Shown in pieces: positions 19,001-25,946 of a stretch of 64,000 nt of DNA; the first letter of the stretch is position 1; each line of letters opens with the position of its first letter. A program made the translations under genes and the position numbers. The DNA comes from an uncultured Myxococcales bacterium. GTDB lineage: Bacteria > Myxococcota_A > UBA9042. Location of the stretch: positions 1 to 64,000 of the forward strand of contig CAIMLR010000008.1 of the NCBI GenBank assembly GCA_903842345.1, in the 5' to 3' direction. The notes below the pieces were generated by a model. It worked only from the letters and a program-made list of their open reading frames with translations, ran no database searches and was not told the origin of the DNA.

Positions 19001-21158
19001 GCTTGCAGGGGCCGCAGTCGCTGGCGCAGTTGCTGCAGGTCTCGCTCGTCGCGTCGCATTTGCCGTCGCCGCAAGCGGGCGGGCACTTGCCGCAGTCGGC
19101 GGGGCAGTTGCCGCAGCTTTCAATGGCCGGGTCGCATTTGCCGTCGCCGCAGGTCGCGGGGCAGGGGCCGCAATCCTTGCCGCAGGTGTTGCAGTTCTCG
19201 CTGGCGTCGCACTTGCCGTCGCCGCAGACGACGGGGCACAAGCCGCAATCCGTGGCGCATGAACCGCAGGATTCCGTGGCGTCGCACTTGCCGTCGCCGC
19301 ACTTGGCGGGGCACGCGCCGCAATCGCTCGCGCACGTTGTGCAGTCCTCGCCGGTCTCGCAGTTGCCGTTGCCGCACTTGGCGGGGCACGCGCCGCAGTC
19401 GCTCACGCAGTTGCTGCAGGTCTCATTGGCGTTGCATTTGCCGTCGCCGCAGAAGACCGGGCATTGGCCGCAGTCGCCGGGGCAGTTGGTGCACGTCTCG
19501 CCGGCGTCGGGCTGGCAGGTAAAGTCGCCGCACGTGGGCGGGCACTTGCCGCAATCCTGGGCGCACGTGCCGCACGATTCGCCCGCGCCGCAGACGCCGT
19601 TCCCGCACGTTTCTGGGCAGGTGCCGCAGTCCTTGGAGCACGTGCCGCACGTTTCCGCGCCGTTGCAGGTGCCATCGCCGCACGTCGTCGGGCAATTGCC
19701 GCCGCACGTTCCGCAGATCGCCACGCACTTGCTGTCCCACGCCGTCGCGGCGCAGAACGGGTCCTGATTGAACACGCACGACTCGCACGCGCAGCCGTCG
19801 CAGCCCGGCGTCGCCTTGGTCGCGCAACCGTCGCTGCACGCACCGCAGTCTTTCGCGCAGTTCTTGCAGGTCTCGCTGCTCGGGTCGCACTTGCCGTCGC
19901 CGCACGCCACGGGGCAGGGGCCGCAGTCCGCTTTGCACGTGCTGCACGATTCCGTGGCGTCGCACTTGCCGTCGCCGCAGAGCACCGGGCAGGGGCCGCA
20001 GTCCTGACCGCAGTTCACGCAGTCTTCGGTCGCGTCGCACTTGCCGTCGCCGCACTTGGTGGGGCACTTGCCGCAGTCTTCCGGGCAATTGCCGCAGAGC
20101 TCGCCGCCGCTGGCGTCGCATTGGCCGTCGCCGCAGACCGGCGCGCATTTGCCGCAATCCTGCGGGCAGGTGCCGCACGCTTCGCCGATCTTGGGATTGC
20201 ACGCGCCGTCGCCGCAGATTTCGCAGACGCCGCAGTCATTCGCGCAGTTCTTGCAGTCTTCGCCGGTGCTGGTGTCGCACTTGCCGTCGCCGCACTTGGC
20301 GCAGGAGCCGCAGTCGCCGGGGCACGTGGTGCAGTCTTCCGTGCCGTTGGGATCGCAGGTGCCGTCGCCGCAGGTCGCCTGGCACTTGCCGCAGTCCGCC
20401 GTGCAGGTTTTGCAATCTTCGCCGGCGACCAGATTGCACTTGCCGTCGCCGCAGCCTTCGCAGATGCCGCAGTCGTTCGGGCAGGTCTTGCACGATTCGC
20501 CGGTGCCGGGCGTGCACGAGCCGTCGCCGCACACCGCGCACTGGCCGCAGTCCTGGCTGCACGTCTTGCAGGTCTCGCCGCCCGCGCCATCGCAGGTGCC
20601 GTCGCCGCAGACCGCGCCGCACTTGCCGCCGTTCTTGGCGCAGAGCGTCACGCATTCCGCGGTCCACGCCGCCGAGCAGCACGCCGGATTGATGAAGCAA
20701 ACGGCCTGTTCGCAGCCGCAGCCGCCGCAGCCGGCGTCCTTGCTGGCCACGCAGCCGTCGCCCGCCGGGCACTTGCCGCAGTCGCTCGGGCAGATGCCGC
20801 ACGTCTCGCCGTTCAGCTTGTCGCAGACGCCGTCGCCGCAGCCCTGGCACTTGCCGCAGTCCGTGGGGCAGGTCTTGCAGTTTTCACCGGCGACCTTGTC
20901 GCAGAGGTTGTCGCCGCACGCGTTGGGCAGCTCGTTGTCGACGATCGTGTCGGGGACGTCGTCGGTCGCGGTGGCGTCGCCGCCCAAGTGGATGTCGTCG
21001 TAGACGTCCACCAACGGGTTGTCATAGCTGACGGTCGGGATGTCGCTGCCGCCGCAGCCGGCCAAGCCCGTGCTCGCGGCGACGATGGCGGCGAGGCAAG
21101 CGATGCGCAACACGCTGAACTGGTTGCGAAACGTAACGAAACAGCCGTCGTTGCTCAT
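16026..21158 (-). CDS. Giant (1710 aa) Cys-rich repeat lipoprotein with thrombospondin type 3-like and MAM-like regions
   Basis: Lipobox GLAGC; about 26 CGDGxCxxxxExCxxCxxDCGxC units; DTDKDGIGDACD repeats; CNGVDDNCNGLTDEG; C-terminal beta-rich domains. Confidence 0.92.
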   Translation of the reverse strand: MSNDGCFVTFRNQFSVLRIACLAAIVAASTGLAGCGGSDIPTVSYDNPLVDVYDDIHLGGDATATDDVPDTIVDNELPNACGDNLCDKVAGENCKTCPTDCGKCQGCGDGVCDKLNGETCGICPSDCGKCPAGDGCVASKDAGCGGCGCEQAVCFINPACCSAAWTAECVTLCAKNGGKCGAVCGDGTCDGAGGETCKTCSQDCGQCAVCGDGSCTPGTGESCKTCPNDCGICEGCGDGKCNLVAGEDCKTCTADCGKCQATCGDGTCDPNGTEDCTTCPGDCGSCAKCGDGKCDTSTGEDCKNCANDCGVCEICGDGACNPKIGEACGTCPQDCGKCAPVCGDGQCDASGGELCGNCPEDCGKCPTKCGDGKCDATEDCVNCGQDCGPCPVLCGDGKCDATESCSTCKADCGPCPVACGDGKCDPSSETCKNCAKDCGACSDGCATKATPGCDGCACESCVFNQDPFCAATAWDSKCVAICGTCGGNCPTTCGDGTCNGAETCGTCSKDCGTCPETCGNGVCGAGESCGTCAQDCGKCPPTCGDFTCQPDAGETCTNCPGDCGQCPVFCGDGKCNANETCSNCVSDCGACPAKCGNGNCETGEDCTTCASDCGACPAKCGDGKCDATESCGSCATDCGLCPVVCGDGKCDASENCNTCGKDCGPCPATCGDGKCDPAIESCGNCPADCGKCPPACGDGKCDATSETCSNCASDCGPCKPVCGDGLCAAAQGETCNNCASDCGKCPANDGCTPTPGLPGCGGCGCEKCVCDLDPFCCSSAWDSSCVGKCQAKACGGCGSTCIPQCANADGSVKQCGADTCGGSCGTCPPNSVCGSNGACAVMPASCGDGLCAPSTENCSNCPGDCGACPPVCGNGACDVGESCSGCPTDCGVCPIQCGNGSCDAGETCDSCSKDCCPIPTCGDFSCQPNAGETCSGCPQDCGLCPCVPTCGAKKCGDDGCGGSCGSCTGTQIYCGANGQCACAPNCKGKSCGDDGCGGTCGTCGPGTTCEAQTQACVAACVPKCGGKPCGDDGCGGSCGSCGSGQTCVLSECVIPANCFSDADCNDNQVCTIDSCTASGCSHAPSSAPSCCTDTDKDGICDPVDNCPGVSNPTQADTDKDGIGDACDDDLDGDKVLNAADNCVSVFNPDQKNTDGDQYGDACDADDDNDGYLDPSDNCPLIVNVDQKDTDGDKVGDACDNCKVTPNDQSDKDLDGVGDACDNCPALQNPDQANLDGDSMGDVCDDDIDGDGYPNVSDCAPYNPNAPQALDVPCNGVDDNCNGLTDEGGVAVWQFDDGTNGGWKFDAPMKGVGWQVWDKAESKTKPGALWYGNPATGNYDGGGTPTNGTATSPSVVIPVGVKVTLSYWYLFAIEGGTSWDLIDLQIATESGGYNNWSNLVAKGANTLISAWGNQLVDLSSYAGQSVRFRFNFQSLDGMANTTAGVFIDQFAIGSGQLKSVDTDGDGIPDTCDTDDDNDKILDVNDNCPLTVNFDQADNDKDGLGDACDPDDDNDGIADVKDNCPTTYNPDQKDSNGNGIGDACDNGSVLPWSDNFNKYLKAFSEGGWTAQQQSGFGTGNWGLGTDSTGGHNASVTVQSNIPNFATVGTLLMSPMLKTGTQKSATLSFTLGYTGQGGPLGGLPSNSTVSVRYSTDGAIWTEVQLINVPTSPAVATYTATIPLSGQVELGFLLTSTAVVAQTATWTIDDVVLK
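18290..20960 (-). repeat. Protein-level tandem array CGDGxCxxxxExCxxCxxDCGxCP, about 26 units
   Basis: Manual count in the 1710-aa translation; interrupted three times by a GCxGCxCExCVxxxDPFC..AWDSxCV module. Confidence 0.85.
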
Positions 21159-21193
21159 GACTGCCTGCCGGCCGGCGTCAGCTGACGCGCGGC

Positions 21194-23548
21194 TTATTTG
21201 GTGGTGACTGCGGCAGTGAAGCCCAGATCCGCACCGTAGTTGATTTCAATCTGGTCGCCGTCGTGCGGCACTTCCGTGAAGTAGATGGCTTCGCTGTACA
21301 CCCGGCACAAACCCTGCGCGTCTTTCACGTCGTTCTTGATGCACGCGAGGCCGGTCGCGCAATCGCGGATGGTCTTGCACGGTTGCGATTCGCCTTCCAC
21401 GGGCTTGGCGCTCGTCCGGCAGTCCGGCGACGATTGGATGTAGAAGTGGTCGATGGTCCGATCCGTCGTGTTCGCCGTGTATTGCAGCGTCGTCGCGTCC
21501 GTCTCGCCCTTGCGCGTGCGCTTCACTTCCAGCACCGGCTGGTTGTCGGCGTCGCGATCCGGCGGGTAGGGCAGGCACACCTTGACGATGCGCTTCAGGA
21601 TCGTCGACGCGATGCCATTGAGCGGCGCGCTGAAGTCTGAACCCGAGCAGATGTTGGCGAAAATGCCGTTCTCGCGGAACGCGTTGACCATCTCGATGTA
21701 GCGCGAGCCGTAGCCAGATTCGCCCTTGGCGCCGGCGCAGACGTAGGGCGACTGCTTGGCGGCGCCGTTGCGGCGGAGCGACTTGAAGTAGATGGCCGTG
21801 TCGATGACTTTCTGCGCTTCGTCGGGCACCGGACTGCCGTCGGCGTCAAAAACCGGCTTGCCGTCCTGGTACACCTGCGCGTCCGAGTCGCCATCGATCG
21901 CCGCGAAGATCACGTGCGCCGGGTCCGCCTTGAGGGACTTGAAGCGGTTCACAAAGTCTGAGACCGGCGCGAAACGCGGGTCCACCGCGCGGTTCTTCTG
22001 CACGTTCACTTCCGCCGTGGCGAGGCACGCCGCGTCCGTGGCCGCACAGTCCGACGGGCACTTGTAGTCCGCGGGATTGGGCTGCTTGGACTTGACGTAC
22101 AGGCAGTTGCCTTCGTTCAGCCGGCGATTGCCGCCGACCGCGTCGCCGAGCCACTGGCACTTGCCCCAGTCTTCCGTGGGAATCAGCGCCTTGAGCGCCG
22201 CCTTCTCGTCCGGGCTGCCGTACGCGAGCGAGAGCTTCAGATCCACGGAGCAGTCGTCGTCGTCGGACACGACAACGATGACGAGGTACGCGTCGTCGCG
22301 GACGAGTTGCGCGTACTGGCAGTTGGGATTGGGCAGCGGTTTGCCGTTGCCATCGACCTGCGGGCTGCCGTTGTCATCCAACAGGTAAGGTCCGCCCGGG
22401 CAGTTGGCGCCCGCGGGATCCAGCGCCGTCCAAGCCGACCGCAAGCCGCCTTCAAAGCCGGACTGTTGCGAAGAAGCCGCGCCGACGGTCGCGACGCAGT
22501 GGAAGAGATTCAAGTGGTCGTTGTCGATGACCGACGGCAGGTAGCGCGTGCACGTCTTCTTCGTCGCGCCGGTGTTCTGATCGATGATGTGCGAAACGCA
22601 GTGGGTCATTTCCGTCGTGCACTCGTCGTCGGACGCGCACACGGGGCCGCTCGCGTCGTCCGGATCGGGGCAATCCTTGGTGTTGGGCGGGAACATGCAG
22701 CCTGACGCCTTGGGATCGCCCGTCGCGCCGCCCGGCGTGTAGCAAATCGCCGCGGGATCCTTGAACAGGTCCTGGCATTCCTTGTCCGTCGAGCAGTGCC
22801 GCTGGCAGTACGAGTTGATCGAGCCATTGTCGTTGGTCACCAGCGACAGGCCGCTCGGCTGTACACAGCGCCATTCGTTGGGCGACGCGGTGTCCTTGAC
22901 CGGCAGATTCGGCGCGTAGTGCTTCTTGGAATCGCCGTACGGCGGGCCCATGTGCTGGCCCGCGGGATCGGTCGCGCCCGGATTGGTCAGCGACGACGCC
23001 GGCAGCTGGTAGTTCTTGCCTGCCGTGTACTGAAAATCAAAACCATCGCGGCATTCGTCACTTGGCGTCGTCGCGTCCACCGGACCGTCGACAAAGCAGG
23101 GCGCGCGGTAATGCTCAATGCAGTTCGGCGGAAAATTGCGCGCCGCCGTGTGATTGAACTCACCGACTTTCTTCACGGTTACGCCAACAGCCGACGCCGA
23201 ATCGGCGATCTGCTGCACCGTCACAACCGCCATCTGCGCATCCACCTGGCCGAGCGCTTGAAGGTTCTGGATGAACGCGTCAAAGCCCTGCGCGAGAATC
23301 CGCTGCTGTTTGCACATGGACGTCGAGTGATCGATGACCCAGAGAAAGTCGAGCTTGACCGGCGTGTCGTGCGAGAGGTTGCTCGTCACCCGCGCGCCAA
23401 AGCTGTCCAGCAGGCTGTGCACCGGATAGTCGTTGCATCCCGACGCCAGCAGCGCCAACAGGCTCGCCGCGACGACGCGCATCGGGTGGGAGTTACGCTT
23501 CCAGAGTAGCGGTTGCGAGTTCTTGCTCATGCCTACCGTCTTGTTCAC
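21194..23548 (-). CDS. VWA-like domain lipoprotein, Cys-rich
   Basis: LLALLASGC lipobox; FLWVIDHSTSM (DxSxS MIDAS), later VIVVVSDDDDCS; alternative start at 23530. Confidence 0.82.
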   Translation of the reverse strand: MNKTVGMSKNSQPLLWKRNSHPMRVVAASLLALLASGCNDYPVHSLLDSFGARVTSNLSHDTPVKLDFLWVIDHSTSMCKQQRILAQGFDAFIQNLQALGQVDAQMAVVTVQQIADSASAVGVTVKKVGEFNHTAARNFPPNCIEHYRAPCFVDGPVDATTPSDECRDGFDFQYTAGKNYQLPASSLTNPGATDPAGQHMGPPYGDSKKHYAPNLPVKDTASPNEWRCVQPSGLSLVTNDNGSINSYCQRHCSTDKECQDLFKDPAAICYTPGGATGDPKASGCMFPPNTKDCPDPDDASGPVCASDDECTTEMTHCVSHIIDQNTGATKKTCTRYLPSVIDNDHLNLFHCVATVGAASSQQSGFEGGLRSAWTALDPAGANCPGGPYLLDDNGSPQVDGNGKPLPNPNCQYAQLVRDDAYLVIVVVSDDDDCSVDLKLSLAYGSPDEKAALKALIPTEDWGKCQWLGDAVGGNRRLNEGNCLYVKSKQPNPADYKCPSDCAATDAACLATAEVNVQKNRAVDPRFAPVSDFVNRFKSLKADPAHVIFAAIDGDSDAQVYQDGKPVFDADGSPVPDEAQKVIDTAIYFKSLRRNGAAKQSPYVCAGAKGESGYGSRYIEMVNAFRENGIFANICSGSDFSAPLNGIASTILKRIVKVCLPYPPDRDADNQPVLEVKRTRKGETDATTLQYTANTTDRTIDHFYIQSSPDCRTSAKPVEGESQPCKTIRDCATGLACIKNDVKDAQGLCRVYSEAIYFTEVPHDGDQIEINYGADLGFTAAVTTK

Positions 23549-23647
23549 GCCGTCGAAAAGTCATCAGGGCTGCGTTTGCCGCCCGCGAATGACCGCGGAC
23601 AGCGTTGGCAACAACCTTCCAACTCTACCATGGCCTACCCGCCAAAG

Positions 23648-24391
23648 CTACACTCGATCGGCGGCCAGCGGGCGGGAGAGCCACCACAGAAGCGCGCTGA
23701 TCAGCAGGCCCGTGCCACACACAGAAATGGCTGCGAAATTGGTCGGTTGGCGCAGATCGTCGAGGGAGTCGACGCGCAGCCATTCCAGCACCAGTCGGGC
23801 CGCCGAGAACAGCAGCGTCGCCCACGCGGCCAGCCGCCCCGGCGCCACCGCGCCACGCATGAGCAGGCGGCCAAACCCCAGCAGCAGGAGGCAGAACAGC
23901 CATTCCAGCAGGCCAATGTCCAGGCGCGGCCCTTCCGGAAAGGCGACGGCAATGGGCAGGATGGAGCGCCGCCCCGGATGATCGTGCACGAGGACGCAGC
24001 CGAGCCGCACGAGCGGCCAGCCGTGCATGAACGCCCACGCCGCACCGTCGATCACCACGAGCGGTTCGAGTTGCCACAGCCCAGTGAGCAGCAGCCCCAT
24101 CGCGCCGCCGCCGAGAAGCGCGCCAAGCGACGACTGCGGGGCGTAGAGCTGCAGGAACGGCGCGTCCGGCGCGGTGAAATACGTCGCGGTCAGGTGCCCA
24201 ACGAGCACCGCAGCGGCAATGATGGCAAAGCCCATCTGGTCCGCGCGCAGCGCCGTCATGCCCTGATGCCGCTGCAGCCAGCGACCGAAAGTCAGATGCC
24301 CCACGGCGATGCCGGCGATGGCCAACGGGCCTTGCGTGGGAATCATCTGTCCGGCAATCGCGATGTGGCTGGCGTCAAACCATGGAATCAT
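23648..24391 (-). CDS. Prolipoprotein diacylglyceryl transferase-like integral membrane protein
   Basis: Multiple hydrophobic segments; FMHGWPLVRLGCVLVHDHPGRRS resembles the Lgt GRxGCF/GRIGN signature region. Confidence 0.6.
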   Translation of the reverse strand: MIPWFDASHIAIAGQMIPTQGPLAIAGIAVGHLTFGRWLQRHQGMTALRADQMGFAIIAAAVLVGHLTATYFTAPDAPFLQLYAPQSSLGALLGGGAMGLLLTGLWQLEPLVVIDGAAWAFMHGWPLVRLGCVLVHDHPGRRSILPIAVAFPEGPRLDIGLLEWLFCLLLLGFGRLLMRGAVAPGRLAAWATLLFSAARLVLEWLRVDSLDDLRQPTNFAAISVCGTGLLISALLWWLSRPLAADRV

Positions 24392-24439
24392 GTGTCATGT
24401 GTATCACACCGCGCGGTCAGAACGCGACGGAGCCCCGCG

Positions 24440-25837
24440 ATGAACCCGCAGTCCGCCCCGCAGTGCCCTGAACAGTGGCCCCTCTACGTGCTGGCTGGTG
24501 GCCGGAGCAGTCGTTTTGGCGCGGACAAGGCGTTGGCGCTGCTCGACGGTGAACCGCTGATCGTTCATGCCATGAAGCCGTTTGCCGCGCTGGCGGGACC
24601 ACCTGTCGCGGTCGTCGATCGCGTCGATCGCCTTGCGCCGCTGGCGCTTCCCGTCGTCGTCGACCGCGAACCGCTGTGCGGTCCGGCGCATGGTTTGCTC
24701 ACGGCGCTGCGGCATCGTCGGGACGGTTGGTTGTGGCTCGCGCCGTGCGACGTCCTGGGCATGGACCCCGCGTGGCTGGCGGGTCTCGCGGCGCATGCGC
24801 GCCTGACCCCGCGTGGAACGTGCGCAGTGGCGTGGCGCGACGATCGGTGGCAACCGCTCCCGAGCCTGTGGCACACGGACGCGCTGCCGATCGTCCAAAC
24901 CGCGCTGGCGCAAGGCCGCGATGCGCTGTGGCGGCTGCTGGATGACGTGCACGCCGTGGCGGTCCCGCTCCCCGCGGCGTGGTCGCAAGTGCAGCGCATC
25001 GACACGCAGGCGGCGCTCCAGCAGGTGGCCCACGCGCGCCAGATGGTGCAGCGCCGCGCGGTGCTCCACGTTCGCGACAGCCAAGCGGAGACGGTGATGG
25101 ATGCGCTCGCGGTCGAGGCGCCGCTGCAGATTGGCCTGTCGCAAGGCGCGCGCCACCGGAACCTGGGCATCACGCTGCGAACCCCGGGCGATGACGTCGC
25201 CCTCGCGGTGGGGCTGGCGCTCGCTGAAGGCGCGATCCGCGTGGCGGGCGATTTCCTGCGCGCGGAGCCAACGTCGGACGCCGTGACGCTGCACCTGAGC
25301 GACTCCGCGCCGCCGCCGATCGAGGCGCACGAGCGTCTGCGGATGGCGAGCGCGGCGTGCGGTGCGTGCGGCAAGGCGGAGTTGGATGTGACGGACGTTG
25401 TTTCCCACGTGGCGTCGGCGGACTTCAAGGTGCCCTTGGCGCTGCTCCAGCGGCTCCCCGATGTGCTGCGGGCGCGGCAGGAAGGCTTCGCGGCGACGGG
25501 GGCGCTCCATGCCGCTGGGCTGTTCAATGCGTCGGGCGAACTGCTGGATGTGCGAGAGGACGTGGGCCGCCACAACGCCGTGGACAAGCTGCTGGGTGCC
25601 GCGCTGCTCGCTGGCCGCCTGCCGCTGCACGCGCACATCCTGGTGTTGAGCGGCCGCGCGGCCTTTGAACTGCTGCAGAAGGCCGCGATGGCGGGGCTGC
25701 CGGTTGTGGTTGCGGTCGGCGCGCCGTCCTCGCTTGCGGTCGACGTGGCCGGGAAGGCCGGCATCACGCTGCTTGGGTTCGTGCGGCCAGAGCGCGCCAA
25801 CGTGTACACGCACCCGGAGCGGGTGCAAATGCCGTGA
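24440..25837 (+). CDS. Fusion: molybdenum cofactor guanylyltransferase (MobA) - formate dehydrogenase accessory protein FdhD
   Basis: N-terminal YVLAGGRSSRFGADKALALLDGEPLI; C-terminal ACGACGK and DVREDVGRHNAVDKLLGAALL, ILVLSGRAAFELLQKA. ATG at 24440 chosen; ORF-track start overlaps the opposite-strand gene. Confidence 0.9.
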   Translation: MNPQSAPQCPEQWPLYVLAGGRSSRFGADKALALLDGEPLIVHAMKPFAALAGPPVAVVDRVDRLAPLALPVVVDREPLCGPAHGLLTALRHRRDGWLWLAPCDVLGMDPAWLAGLAAHARLTPRGTCAVAWRDDRWQPLPSLWHTDALPIVQTALAQGRDALWRLLDDVHAVAVPLPAAWSQVQRIDTQAALQQVAHARQMVQRRAVLHVRDSQAETVMDALAVEAPLQIGLSQGARHRNLGITLRTPGDDVALAVGLALAEGAIRVAGDFLRAEPTSDAVTLHLSDSAPPPIEAHERLRMASAACGACGKAELDVTDVVSHVASADFKVPLALLQRLPDVLRARQEGFAATGALHAAGLFNASGELLDVREDVGRHNAVDKLLGAALLAGRLPLHAHILVLSGRAAFELLQKAAMAGLPVVVAVGAPSSLAVDVAGKAGITLLGFVRPERANVYTHPERVQMP

Positions 25838-25946
25838 GCGAGCTTGCGACGGTCCTCGGAGCGATCCGCCGCCGCCGTTGCCCATCTTGCGAATCCGTGG
25901 CATCTGTCGTCGCGCCGTCGCCCGTCTCGTCGGCACAAGGCCTCCC

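Noticed and set aside
16392-19262. 956-aa plus ORF opposite the 1710-aa gene
   Set aside because: Ala/Val/Arg low-complexity antisense translation of Cys codon-rich repeats; sense strand has lipobox and conserved motifs.
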